From Aquificaceae bacterium (lineage in GTDB: Bacteria; Aquificota; Aquificia; Aquificales; Aquificaceae), in assembly GCA_027014185.1 (NCBI GenBank), contig JALWEK010000054.1, positions 1 through 14,462 of the forward strand: 14,462 bases of DNA, written 5' to 3'. The translations under genes were made by a program, and so were the position numbers. Shown here one piece after another: positions 1 to 7,929 of this stretch. Below the pieces are notes generated by a model, which did no database searches, was not told the DNA's origin, and saw nothing but the letters and a program-made list of their open reading frames with translations. Each line of letters starts with the position of its first letter. The stretch's first letter is position 1.

Positions 1-1453
1 TGGCCGCCGTCCTACCGACTACGGTCGGTAGCCAGACGTGGGGAGGCAGTCCAAGCACCTTCGATACGGTGTCTATCTGAGTCACGATCATCTCGTCCAT
101 CCACGATGGCTTCACGTGTCCCTGCTTTACGGCGGTGTAGGTTATTATGTACCTCGCAAGGGGGCCGACCTCACAGGGCTTCCCTCTCCATCTGGGGGAC
201 TTGAGCCAGGAGTACTTACCCTGCTCGTCCAGATACTTCCAGTGGGTCTTGGTTCCCTCCTTCGGTCCCGTGTAGTTGGGCTCCGTTATCCCCTCCCAGG
301 GATGGAGACCTTTGCTCTCGTCGGGATATCTGTACCAGGAGTGGGCCACGAACTCCTGAATAACCTCGGGATCGGTGAAGTCCTTACCTACCATCGGGTG
401 GTACTTGGCCTTATCTATCCCCTTGGCGAAGTCTTCAACAACGCCGTTCGAGTGGTAGAGGATCTTGTTGTGGTAATCCCCTCCCTTTATATCCTCGTAA
501 GGCTCGTCGGGGAACTCCCCGTAGCCGAGGACCCTCTTCTTGGCAAGACCTCCCCCGTAAGTCCAGCCCTTTTGAACGTATATGTGTCCTATAGCTAGAA
601 GGTCCACGAGGTAAAAGAGGTTGATCGCTTCTGCCTGGGTGTATATGGCGTCTTCGACCACAGCCAGCTTCTCAGCGTTTATGGGTGCGTTCATATCGTC
701 CATAGATATGGAGCACATCATACCTCCCACTATGTAGTGGGGATGGGGGTTCTTACCTCCGAAGACAACCTGCGGTATGAAGAGCTCCCTCTGGACGTCG
801 AGCATGTTCAGGTAGTGGGCGACTGCCATCAGATGAACTTCCGGAGGAAGCAGCTTGTAATCGGGATGGTCCCACCAGTGGGCGGCGAATATGCCGAGCT
901 GCCCGCTCTCGACAAGCTTCTTAACCTTCTCCTGGAAGGTTCTAAAGTAACCGGGGGTCGCCTTTGGGAACTTCTTAGGGTAAGCCCTGTGCCCCAAGGG
1001 GTCGGGCATAAGCTCTGCGATGACTCCGTACTTCTCCAGGAGCTTGTTCTGGAGGGCCGCCGTCGCTACAGGCTCAGGCTTCAGGGCCTCCACCGGAGAG
1101 ACCCAGTCGAAGGCGTGGAGGTGGTAGAAGTGGACCAGATGGTCGTGGGCCTGAAGGGTCCCGTACATTATGTTCCTTATGTAGTTGGCGTTCTTGGGTA
1201 TCTTTATCCCCAGTGCATCCTCGACGCATCTAACCGAGGCGTAGGCGTGTATCGAGGTGCAAACCCCGCATATCCTCTGGGTGAAGGCCCACGCGTCCCG
1301 CGGGTCCCTGCCTCTCAGGATCAATTCTATACCTCTCCACATCGTTCCTGCAGAGACCGCATCCTTAACCCTGCCTGTTTTCTCATCGACTATCAGTTCG
1401 ATCCTCAGATGCCCTTCGATCCTGGTTACGGGATCGACAACCACCCTCTTCAT
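1..1453 (-). CDS. hyaB: Group 1 [NiFe] hydrogenase large subunit, 3' end cut by window
   Basis: Catalytic subunit of a membrane-bound uptake hydrogenase: it splits H2 at the Ni-Fe centre and passes electrons to the small subunit encoded just upstream. I translated 484 residues from the ATG at 1453. The protein opens with DPVTRIEGHLRIE, carries the first Ni-Fe motif RICGVCTSIH (Cys62 and Cys65), and further on the family stretches EFVAHSWYRYPD, GLHPWEGITEPNY, GKYSWLKSPRWRG and EVGPLARY. It runs off the window in LPTVVGRTAA, so roughly the last 100 residues are missing, including the second cysteine pair and the cleaved C-terminal peptide. The start lies 3 bases after the hyaA stop, so translation is probably coupled. 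The sequence resembles E. coli HyaB most. A cytochrome b subunit would be expected beyond position 1, but this cannot be seen. Confidence 0.96.
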   Translation of the reverse strand, partial: MKRVVVDPVTRIEGHLRIELIVDEKTGRVKDAVSAGTMWRGIELILRGRDPRDAWAFTQRICGVCTSIHAYASVRCVEDALGIKIPKNANYIRNIMYGTLQAHDHLVHFYHLHAFDWVSPVEALKPEPVATAALQNKLLEKYGVIAELMPDPLGHRAYPKKFPKATPGYFRTFQEKVKKLVESGQLGIFAAHWWDHPDYKLLPPEVHLMAVAHYLNMLDVQRELFIPQVVFGGKNPHPHYIVGGMMCSISMDDMNAPINAEKLAVVEDAIYTQAEAINLFYLVDLLAIGHIYVQKGWTYGGGLAKKRVLGYGEFPDEPYEDIKGGDYHNKILYHSNGVVEDFAKGIDKAKYHPMVGKDFTDPEVIQEFVAHSWYRYPDESKGLHPWEGITEPNYTGPKEGTKTHWKYLDEQGKYSWLKSPRWRGKPCEVGPLARYIITYTAVKQGHVKPSWMDEMIVTQIDTVSKVLGLPPHVWLPTVVGRTAA

Positions 1454-1456
1454 GGC

Positions 1457-2518
1457 TTACTCCTCCTTCTTTCCAGAATTCCTCAGCTTTGAAGCAACGC
1501 CGTGGACTATGGCTCCTCCCACGGCTGCCGCAGCTATGGTTGCTCCTACCTTGTCCGCGTCCGCCTCCTGCTTAGGAACGGGTATGTTGGTGAGCCTTTC
1601 GTAGAAGGGGCCGTTGTCCCAGAAGTCCTTCTCAGAACACCCTATACATCCGTGACCAGCCTGTATTGGATAGGAGAGGCCGTTGTACCACCTTATGCTC
1701 CCGCACTGATTGTAGGTTGTGGGTCCCCTGCACCCCATCTTGTACAAGCACCAGCCTTTCTTCGCAGCATCGTCATCGAAGCGTTCCACGAACTGACCGG
1801 CGTTGAAGAAGGCTCTTCTGTAACAGGTGTCGTGTATCCTGTTACCGTAGAACATCTTGGGTCTGCCCTGGGAGTCGAGGGGAGGTATCCTGTCGAAAAG
1901 CACCATGTACATAACCACACCTGTCATAACCTCCGCTATTGGTGGGCACCCGGGAACCTTGATGATCGGCCTGTTGGTTATGACCTTGTCCACAGGAACC
2001 GCGGTTGTAGGGTTGGGCTTGGCCGCCTGGACGCATCCCCACGAAGCGCAGGATCCCCAGGCTATTATTGCCTTCGCTCCCTCGGCGGACTCTTTGAGAT
2101 GTTCCAGAAAGGGCTTCCCTGCCACTATGCAGTACATACCATCCTCACCGAGGGGCGGATTTCCCTCAACCGCAAGTATGTAGTTTCCCCAGTACTCCTT
2201 CATTATCTTCTTCCTGTGTTCCTCGAGAGGTTCTCCCGCGGCCGCAGAAAGGGTGTCATCGTACTCAAGGGAGATCATAGAGAGGACGACGTCTGAGGCC
2301 AGGGGAGTGGCAGATCTTATGAAGGACTCGCTGCAACAGGTGCACTCGAGCCCGTGTATCCATATAACAGGAACCCTCGGCTTCGTCTCCATAGCCCTGA
2401 CAACGGTAGGTACCATCGTGGGCGCGAGCCCCATCATCCCAGTTATGGTTGTCGCGAACTTTATAAAGTCCCTCCGGCTCACCCCGTGCCTTTTGAAGGT
2501 CTCCCAGAAGGTCTCCAT
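1457..2518 (-). CDS. hyaA: Group 1 [NiFe] hydrogenase small subunit, oxygen-tolerant type, Tat-exported
   Basis: Electron-transfer subunit with three Fe-S clusters. I start it at 2518 (353 residues) because AGGAGG (2525-2530) lies 6 bases upstream; a longer reading to 2566 has no such site. Residues 14-21 are a twin-arginine signal (SRRDFIKF) followed by a hydrophobic stretch and a likely cut near residue 42, so the enzyme should face the periplasm. Cluster ligands fall at a constant offset of 42 from E. coli Hyd-1 numbering as I recall it: Cys59, Cys62, Cys157 and Cys191 (proximal); His229, Cys232, Cys257 and Cys263 (distal); Cys272, Cys291 and Cys294 (medial [3Fe-4S]). The two extra cysteines that define the oxygen-tolerant [4Fe-3S] proximal cluster are both present, Cys61 ([10 protein letters not shown]) and Cys162 (GSCASWGC). 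Residues about 324-345 form an Ala/Gly-rich hydrophobic C-terminal helix that could anchor it in the membrane. Confidence 0.96.
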   Translation of the reverse strand: METFWETFKRHGVSRRDFIKFATTITGMMGLAPTMVPTVVRAMETKPRVPVIWIHGLECTCCSESFIRSATPLASDVVLSMISLEYDDTLSAAAGEPLEEHRKKIMKEYWGNYILAVEGNPPLGEDGMYCIVAGKPFLEHLKESAEGAKAIIAWGSCASWGCVQAAKPNPTTAVPVDKVITNRPIIKVPGCPPIAEVMTGVVMYMVLFDRIPPLDSQGRPKMFYGNRIHDTCYRRAFFNAGQFVERFDDDAAKKGWCLYKMGCRGPTTYNQCGSIRWYNGLSYPIQAGHGCIGCSEKDFWDNGPFYERLTNIPVPKQEADADKVGATIAAAAVGGAIVHGVASKLRNSGKKEE

Positions 2519-2531
2519 GCCCAACCTCCTT

Positions 2532-2549
2532 AATGAATAATCGTTCAAT
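2532..2549. promoter_or_regulatory. Palindrome upstream of hyaA, candidate TetR-type operator
   Basis: AATGAATAATCGTTCAAT: arms AATGAA and TTCAAT around 6 bases. It ends 14 bases before the hyaA ATG and abuts the ribosome binding site. Read on the minus strand, it agrees at 14 of 18 positions with the palindrome at 11593-11610 upstream of hupS. Size and symmetry suit a dimeric repressor. The link to the TetR-type gene at 3559-4164 is inference. Confidence 0.45.
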
Positions 2550-2552
2550 AGT

Positions 2553-2579
2553 TTGACATACATCATATAGACCTGTCAA
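2553..2579. repeat. Inverted repeat TTGACA-N15-TGTCAA upstream of hyaA
   Basis: Perfect 6-base arms (2553-2558 and 2574-2579) separated by 15 bases, in the gap between the GGDEF gene and hyaA. On the minus strand the outer arm reads TTGACA and could double as a -35 element, but I see no good -10 at the right distance. It could be a second operator or chance. Confidence 0.25.
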
Positions 2580-2613
2580 GAGAAAAATTTCTAATAGACC
2601 CTATAAGAGGGGT

Positions 2614-3459
2614 TTATATAAGGACTACCCTGTTCTTCCCTTCGAGCTTCGCCCTGTACATAGCTCTATCGACCCTTTCGAACACGTCTATGTAATCCTC
2701 TCCCTCCCTGTATCCGGTAACGCCAACACTTATCGTCACCTTAACACCTTCCAGGTTGCTCTCCTCGACCTTACCTCTTATTCTCTCGGCCACCCGGGCG
2801 GCCTCGACAGGTCTTGTCTCAGGCAGGACAACGAGGAACTCCTCTCCCCCGAACCTTCCTATACAGTCTGTGGAGCGTAGCTCCCTCCTTATGAGGTTGG
2901 CCACCATCCTCAGAACCTTGTCGCCCTTCTGGTGGCCGTAGGTATCGTTTATCTGCTTGAAGTTGTCTATGTCTATGAAGAGAACAGATAGGGGCTTTTT
3001 ATACCTTTTCGCCCTGTTTATCTCGAAAGCGAGGATCTCTTCTATCTTCCTCCTGTTGAAAACACCCGTAAGGCTGTCTACATCCGCAAGGAACTTGAGC
3101 TCCCTGATTATGTCACCTACGTACTTGTCTATGTACATCTCCATGTATAGATCCTCGTCGAGCTTACTGCCGACGAGCAGATGGTAGGCTTCACCATCGT
3201 GCTCATGAAAGGAGTAAGCTTTTCCTTCACTTTCAAGGTTTTTTATAGGACAGAACTCTTTCCCGAAGACCTTCCAGCAGGGCCTGTCAAGGCCGTGGGT
3301 GAGCTCGTAGCACTTCTCACCGTCCCCTGTGAACACCTTTTCGGCCTCTTCGTTCATCAGTATGACCTCGTAGGAAGAGTTCACCACCACCGTAGGAAAG
3401 GGTAGCTTGTTTATGTAAAGAAAGAGGCCCTCCTTTTTAAGGCACTCCGAAAGATCCAT
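2614..3459 (-). CDS. PAS-GGDEF diguanylate cyclase with Cys/His motif in the sensor domain
   Basis: Probable diguanylate cyclase (2 GTP to c-di-GMP), 281 residues. The start at 3459 is chosen because AGGAGGAGGGG lies directly upstream; the frame opens 10 codons earlier without such a site. Residues about 10-115 look like a PAS sensor domain with an unusual pattern Cys50-x3-Thr-His55-x4-Pro-Cys61-x8-Cys70-Pro, plus His85 and His87. Residues about 125-281 are a GGDEF domain: DSLTGVFNRR, the active-site loop GGEEF (204-208), and an intact inhibitory site Arg195-Ser-Thr-Asp198 nine residues before it, as in product-inhibited cyclases. No transmembrane segment is evident, so it is probably cytoplasmic. 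It sits in the same direction upstream of hyaAB, with a 95-base gap containing palindromes. What the PAS domain binds (metal, Fe-S or thiol signal) is unknown. Confidence 0.9.
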   Translation of the reverse strand: MDLSECLKKEGLFLYINKLPFPTVVVNSSYEVILMNEEAEKVFTGDGEKCYELTHGLDRPCWKVFGKEFCPIKNLESEGKAYSFHEHDGEAYHLLVGSKLDEDLYMEMYIDKYVGDIIRELKFLADVDSLTGVFNRRKIEEILAFEINRAKRYKKPLSVLFIDIDNFKQINDTYGHQKGDKVLRMVANLIRRELRSTDCIGRFGGEEFLVVLPETRPVEAARVAERIRGKVEESNLEGVKVTISVGVTGYREGEDYIDVFERVDRAMYRAKLEGKNRVVLI

Positions 3460-3558
3460 GTCCCCTCCTCCTGTATCATTTCCATCCAAATATTCTCACC
3501 CCGTCTGTAAAAGAAGTTTTCAACTGATCCTTATACTAGCATTAGAAAAACTTATAAA

Positions 3559-4164
3559 TTAAGCCTTCAGGGCGTTCCATATGTTGAGGGAGACATCATC
3601 AACGTACTCCATGAGAGGTTTCTCAAGAACGCCCTCACCGTGAAGGAAAACTATACCCCCCATAGGGCCCATGACCGTCACGAAGGCAGGAAAGAAGTCC
3701 TGGTTCCTGAGCTCTCCTTCCTCAACCCCTTTGGAAAGCAGGATCATGACCTCCGTAACTACCTCCCCCACACAGGCGAAACCTTCACATCCCTCCTTGA
3801 AAACTTCCCTGTTAGCCAGGAAAACCCTCAGGAAGTAGTCTATAAGCTCCGGCTCCTTCAGAGATATCTCGAAGAAGCTCTTCACCAGCTTCCTTATCTT
3901 CTCCTTTGTGGGTATATCCTCCTCGTTTATTGCCCTCAGCTTCTCGGCAACCCATTTGCTTACGGTCAGCATAACCTCCTTTGCAAGCTCCTCCTTGGAC
4001 TCGAAGTAGTTGTACAGGTTCCCAACGCTCATATTGAGCTCTCTCGCTATGTCGGGCATGGTTGTGTTGTAGTACCCGTTCTGGGCAAAGAGCCTGCAGG
4101 CCGTCCTTATTATCTGGAGCTTCTTCTCCTCCTTTAACTTCTCTTTCAGGCTCTTACTTGCCAC
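3559..4164 (-). CDS. TetR/AcrR-family transcriptional regulator
   Basis: About 201 residues. The N-terminal domain has the TetR helix-turn-helix: IIRTACRLFAQNGYYNTT, then MPDIARELNMSVGNLYNYFESKEEL, an almost textbook recognition helix. The C-terminal part is an all-helical ligand/dimer domain whose ligand cannot be guessed. Start is uncertain: GTG at 4164 lies 2 bases after the hypB stop with AGGG 5 bases upstream; a GTG at 4212 would add 16 residues and overlap hypB by 46 bases. I prefer 4164. It is the last gene of the apparent hup operon and is followed by the GGDEF gene. Its position between two hydrogenase operons whose upstream regions share a palindrome suggests that it controls them; this is inference. 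Its G+C-rich composition matches hypB rather than the hup genes. Confidence 0.9.
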   Translation of the reverse strand: MASKSLKEKLKEEKKLQIIRTACRLFAQNGYYNTTMPDIARELNMSVGNLYNYFESKEELAKEVMLTVSKWVAEKLRAINEEDIPTKEKIRKLVKSFFEISLKEPELIDYFLRVFLANREVFKEGCEGFACVGEVVTEVMILLSKGVEEGELRNQDFFPAFVTVMGPMGGIVFLHGEGVLEKPLMEYVDDVSLNIWNALKA

Positions 4165-4166
4165 CT

Positions 4167-4907
4167 TTACCCTACCCTGAGCTTCCTCTTGGACTTTATA
4201 AATTCTACCCACTCATCGAGGCCTTCGCCTGTCTTTGAGGATACCTTTATTACGTCCAGCCTGGGGTTTACCTTCCTCGCCGATTTAACGGCCCTCTCCA
4301 CATCGAAGTCCATGTAAGGTAAGAGGTCTATCTTGGTTATCAGCATAAGCTCTGCGCTCCTGAACATGACCGGATACTTCTCGGGCTTGTCGTCCCCCTC
4401 CGTCGTCGAGAGTAGAACCACGTTCACGTGGGCCCCCACGTCGTAGCTTGCAGGACACACGAGGTTACCAACGTTCTCTATAAAGACAAGGTCGAGTTCA
4501 TCCAGGGGAAGATTGTGTATGCCTTCGTGAACCATGAAGGCGTCTAGATGGCAGGCCTGCCCGGTCGTTATCTGGTAAGCCGGGGCGCCCTTTGCCTTTA
4601 TCCTCTCGGCGTCCCTGCTCGTCTCCAGGTCTCCCTCTATTACCCCTACCTTAAGCTCTTCTCCCAGGAGCTCTATGGTCTTTTCCAGAAGGGTCGTCTT
4701 CCCGGCTCCCGGGGAGCTCATCAGGTTTACAGCGAGGATCCCGTGCTCTTCGAAGTGTTCTCTGTTGGATTCCGCCTGTCTGTCGTTGGCGTCCAGAATT
4801 TTTGTGAGGACCTCAACGGTCCTTCTGTTGCTAAGTTCTGGGTTCTGATGGGGATGATAGTGTTCGTGCCCGTGATCGGTTATAGAGCATCCGCAGTCCC
4901 TGCACAT
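4167..4907 (-). CDS. hypB: Hydrogenase nickel incorporation GTPase HypB
   Basis: GTPase that delivers nickel to the hydrogenase large subunit during assembly, 246 residues, cytoplasmic. Visible: N-terminal high-affinity metal motif MCRDCGC (Cys2, Cys5, Cys7) followed by a short His-rich run (HGHEHYHPH); P-loop SSPGAGKTT (64-72); switch region EGDLETSRDAERI; the low-affinity metal site Cys119-His120 and Cys151 (FIENVGNLVCPASYD); the base-recognition motif TKIDL. Start supported by GGGAGGT just upstream of the ATG. It lies 31 bases after the NHL gene and its end abuts or overlaps the TetR-type gene, so it is probably co-transcribed with hup and can serve both hydrogenases. No other hyp gene (A, C, D, E, F) is in the window, so they must be elsewhere. 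Confidence 0.97.
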   Translation of the reverse strand: MCRDCGCSITDHGHEHYHPHQNPELSNRRTVEVLTKILDANDRQAESNREHFEEHGILAVNLMSSPGAGKTTLLEKTIELLGEELKVGVIEGDLETSRDAERIKAKGAPAYQITTGQACHLDAFMVHEGIHNLPLDELDLVFIENVGNLVCPASYDVGAHVNVVLLSTTEGDDKPEKYPVMFRSAELMLITKIDLLPYMDFDVERAVKSARKVNPRLDVIKVSSKTGEGLDEWVEFIKSKRKLRVG

Positions 4908-4938
4908 GGTTGGACCTCCCTATGAAGTCTAAATTAAC

Positions 4939-5955
4939 TCAGTCCGCTTTTATACGCCACACGGTTACTCTATTATTTCCGGTATCAGCTATGAAAACCA
5001 ATCCGTTGGAGAGGTGTACGGCGTACGGCCAACACAGGGTGTCATCGGATACCTGCTCCCACCTGTTCTCACCGCACTCTGCAAAGCTCCTCTGACCAAG
5101 TACGCATATAGGTCTTCTATTTCTCCACGGCTTCTTGAATAACAGAACCCTGTTGTTAGATGTGTCGGCTACACAGAGAAGGTCTCCATAGGAAGAGACC
5201 CCATAAGGTAGGTTCAGACAGGTCTGACCACATCCTTCTCCTTCCCCTATATAGAACGTTTCTTGCCCCACAGAACCAGGATATTTATAAAATGCAAAGA
5301 CCTTACTTACGCCCGTACCGGCATCAGCTACGAAGAAGTAATCTCCACATTTACAAAATGCATGGGGCCATCCAAACCCCTCATATACACTATCCGGCTC
5401 TTCCATCCTATCAGGTATCCCTCGCCATTTAAGTACGCGCCCGTGTCCCGTATCACACACATACAAGTTACCATCGTAATACACTCCAAAGCACCAGAAC
5501 AGAGCACCCTGTTCCACTGTCCTCAGGTCCGGCTGGCCGACAACGTGGTCAGGTTTAGAAAAACTTTCCTCCGGAACTTTGTCCCATATAAGAACCCGGT
5601 GGTTCCATGCGTCAGCCACAAAGAGCTTGTTGTCTTCTGATATAAAAATCCCGGTCGGCATAAACATACCACGCTCGGGGTCTCCACCTGCGTTGGGTGA
5701 ATCCGAATAAAAATCCGGTTGCCCAAGAACTATATCAGAATCTCTTTGTACAAAGCCTTCAAAATCCTGATACTTCCATATAAGCACCCTGTGGTTGCCC
5801 GTATCCGCCACCACAAGGTAAGGTTCTTTATAAAAGACACCTCTTGGCCCGTACAGTGTTCTTGGAGACGCTTGAGCATCCGGAAGCATCAAATTCCCGG
5901 GAGACGCTGAGCCTATGTACATCACAGGCTCAGCATTTACTATGGCTTTAGCCAT
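4939..5955 (-). CDS. Six-bladed NHL-repeat propeller protein, cysteine-rich
   Basis: 338 residues, no signal peptide, predicted cytoplasmic beta-propeller. The NHL signature (LxVADTGNHRVLIW) recurs six times, near residues 48-60, 112-124, 165-177, 208-222 (degenerate), 261-273 and 321-333, interleaved with VLGQPD-like turns. All ten cysteines lie after residue 154 (155, 167, 201, 203, 242, 246, 261, 284, 294, 308), including Cys-Lys-Cys and Cys-Gly-Gln-Thr-Cys groups. That is unusual for a propeller and could bind metal or an Fe-S cluster. The start overlaps the end of the NifU-Rieske gene by 16 bases, with GAGGG upstream. From memory, NHL genes accompany other group 2a hydrogenase operons. 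A role as scaffold or electron-transfer partner is inference; no enzyme activity is suggested. Confidence 0.88.
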   Translation of the reverse strand: MAKAIVNAEPVMYIGSASPGNLMLPDAQASPRTLYGPRGVFYKEPYLVVADTGNHRVLIWKYQDFEGFVQRDSDIVLGQPDFYSDSPNAGGDPERGMFMPTGIFISEDNKLFVADAWNHRVLIWDKVPEESFSKPDHVVGQPDLRTVEQGALFWCFGVYYDGNLYVCDTGHGRVLKWRGIPDRMEEPDSVYEGFGWPHAFCKCGDYFFVADAGTGVSKVFAFYKYPGSVGQETFYIGEGEGCGQTCLNLPYGVSSYGDLLCVADTSNNRVLLFKKPWRNRRPICVLGQRSFAECGENRWEQVSDDTLCWPYAVHLSNGLVFIADTGNNRVTVWRIKAD

Positions 5956-6764
5956 ACATAACCCTCTTTCACTTTAACGTATATGGGTTCCAGCTGTATA
6001 TAGGGTACTGTGATGCATTCGCCAGAAAGAACACTGTATTGAAAACCATGAAACGGACATACTATATTCCCTTCCTCAGTTATGTACCCGTCATGAAGCG
6101 GTGCTCCCTGATGAGCACATGAATTTCTATAAGCGTACACATTCCCGTTCCATATTACAACTACTGCATCTATATTACCTTCCGAAAATCTGTATATCTT
6201 TCCTTCCTGTAAGTCTTCAAGCTTAAAAGCTTTTACATAATCATCCGATTCAGAGTTCAAATCCACGAAAGCTTCTACAGGAGAGTCTTTATAAAGCTCA
6301 ACTTTTTTAATGCGTGGTACATATGCCTGAACAGCTTCAAGAATGGTTTGCTGTAAGGTAAAAGAAACCTGGGAACAACCCAAACAAGCACCCTTCAATT
6401 TAACGTAAAGGGTGTCTTCGCGTATATCCACAAATTCAACGTCTCCTCCATGAGATCTTATATAAGGCTTTATAAGCTCCAATGCCTTTATTGCCCTTAC
6501 CCTATCGTCCTCCTTTATTATCTTGTGCTTTAAAAACAGAGCATAGACTTCGGGCTCACGGACCATCTCAAGTAAGAGTTCCTTTCCGTGAGGATCCTTC
6601 TTCAGGGTCCTAACGATCTTAACCAAACCTGCCTTTGTAAATTCTTCTATGCTCTCTATAAGTTCTCCAACAATGTCTCTCTTCTCGTCCTCAAAATCCT
6701 TAATCTTTTCCATAAGCTCGTCTATCTTCTTCCCCAGGTCTTCTATAGAAGCGCTCTCATCCAT
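5940..6764 (-). CDS. NifU C-terminal domain fused to Rieske [2Fe-2S] protein
   Basis: 274 residues in three parts. Residues 1-85 are a charged helical region, possibly coiled coil at the start. Residues about 90-157 are a NifU C-terminal-like domain (LIKPYIRSHGGDVEFVDI, then Cys127-Leu-Gly-Cys130), which in NifU/Nfu proteins holds a [4Fe-4S] cluster between two subunits. Residues about 177-274 are a Rieske-type domain: Cys216-Ala-His218-QGAPL and Cys236-Pro-Phe-His239-GFQY, binding a [2Fe-2S] cluster; this is closer to the soluble ferredoxin-like Rieske type than to the bc1 type. There is no signal peptide or membrane segment. A perfect AAGGAGGT precedes the ATG, which overlaps the TPR stop by 8 bases. 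Likely an electron carrier for, or Fe-S assembly factor of, the group 2a hydrogenase; the sequence does not decide which. Confidence 0.93.
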   Translation of the reverse strand: MDESASIEDLGKKIDELMEKIKDFEDEKRDIVGELIESIEEFTKAGLVKIVRTLKKDPHGKELLLEMVREPEVYALFLKHKIIKEDDRVRAIKALELIKPYIRSHGGDVEFVDIREDTLYVKLKGACLGCSQVSFTLQQTILEAVQAYVPRIKKVELYKDSPVEAFVDLNSESDDYVKAFKLEDLQEGKIYRFSEGNIDAVVVIWNGNVYAYRNSCAHQGAPLHDGYITEEGNIVCPFHGFQYSVLSGECITVPYIQLEPIYVKVKEGYVWLKP

Positions 6765-7929
6765 GCGTACCTCCTTTCACAGCCTGGATCTCATCGAGAA
6801 TTTGCCTCACACCTTCAACCTCTTCCTTCATACCGTATTTGCTGAATATAGAAAGTGCATACATCAGATGCTTTTCTGCCTCTTCAAGCTCACCGAGATG
6901 AGCAAGAGCGTTGCCCATATTGGCAAGAACACGTGCATATCCTACTTCATCTCCAGCACTCTTTCTGAATTCTAAAACCTCACCGTACAGTTCCGTAGCT
7001 CTACGTAGATTTTTGATAGGGTTGGCTGTAGGAAGATACTGCAAGGCATTTGCATAGTTCATGGTAACACTTGCCCATTCGTTGGGATACTTTTCCTTCG
7101 TAAAAACTTTCAGAGCATTCTTAAAACACTGAATGCCGTAAGCAAGTCTCATCTGGTCTTCCAAACTGCTTGCCGGTAAAGATACATAGGCGAGGCCCAT
7201 GTTGTTATTAACGAGGCCGTACATAAAAGGGTTTCTTTCTATAGTAAAGAAGGTTAACGCATTACCGTAATATTTGACAGCTTGCTGCAGATTCCCGAGT
7301 GCAGAGTATGCGTTTCCAGCTGTGAAAGCTACATCTGCTCTGAGAAAATCTGCTCCCGTGTCTTCCAGCTTCTCATATAGATCTTCGAGTAAGGCGACAA
7401 GAGCGTAGTTTGCTCCTTTGTTATCTATAATAATTTTCGCCTTTTTAAATACAATTACCTGTTCAAAGAGTGGAGATATGTCTTTAACGCTTACTATGGC
7501 TCTATCCAACAAACTCAGTGCATCTTCTACATTCCCTTCCCCCTCCAGGAGTTCAGCCTTTCTGTAAAGTAAGAGGGCATCTATATCCTCCCTGCCTGTA
7601 GATACTACTTCACATTCACTGGATAGAGCGGCTCTCAGTAAAGTATTTAATATGTCATCTTCAACGTTCCTGTATTCTCCGGTTAGCAGGGCTATATTAT
7701 ACTCCCTCAGCTCATCATCCCGGCTCGAAGATACGCTTAAAGCGGCCTCCTCTATATTACCTTCCTTCAAATGTTTTAAGAAGAGCCAATCCTGCGGTAA
7801 TTCTTCGAGTTTTAGCAAGAGCACATTATCTATAAAATCTGCCCAGCCATCAACATAAGGAAGAATTACAAAGTTAAAAGGATAAGGGAGTAACCCCACA
7901 GGCTGTGGAAATATTTGTCTCCAGCCCAT
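6757..7929 (-). CDS. Tetratricopeptide-repeat protein of the hup operon
   Basis: 390 residues from the ATG at 7929, which overlaps the previous stop as TAATG and has GGGAGGG upstream; a GTG three codons earlier is less likely. It is largely helical. At least four TPR-like units are visible in the C-terminal half, near residues 200-230, 238-278, 286-322 and 331-363 (for example GNAYSALGNLQQAVKYYGNAL and GNALAHLGELEEAEKHLMYAL). The N-terminal 50 residues are rich in Pro, Trp and Phe (WRQIFPQPVGLLPYPFNFVI) and are not TPR. TPR domains bind partner proteins, so a scaffold or assembly role for the hydrogenase or its electron carriers is likely but unproven. No signal peptide is evident. It is translationally coupled on both sides. 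Confidence 0.88.
   Translation of the reverse strand: MGWRQIFPQPVGLLPYPFNFVILPYVDGWADFIDNVLLLKLEELPQDWLFLKHLKEGNIEEAALSVSSSRDDELREYNIALLTGEYRNVEDDILNTLLRAALSSECEVVSTGREDIDALLLYRKAELLEGEGNVEDALSLLDRAIVSVKDISPLFEQVIVFKKAKIIIDNKGANYALVALLEDLYEKLEDTGADFLRADVAFTAGNAYSALGNLQQAVKYYGNALTFFTIERNPFMYGLVNNNMGLAYVSLPASSLEDQMRLAYGIQCFKNALKVFTKEKYPNEWASVTMNYANALQYLPTANPIKNLRRATELYGEVLEFRKSAGDEVGYARVLANMGNALAHLGELEEAEKHLMYALSIFSKYGMKEEVEGVRQILDEIQAVKGGTHG

Noticed and set aside
737..1492. Plus-strand open frame of 251 codons opposite hyaB
   Set aside because: Antisense shadow of a high-G+C gene; hyaB motifs are unambiguous on the other strand.
1502..2296. Long plus-strand open frame (264 codons) opposite hyaA
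   Set aside because: It mirrors the codon pattern of hyaA, has no ribosome binding site and resembles no protein; hyaA on the minus strand is certain.
2585..2620. Hairpin ACCCT-ATAAG-AGGGGT as terminator of the GGDEF gene
   Set aside because: The stem is short and bulged, and the T-run on the minus strand is about 12 bases away; not convincing.
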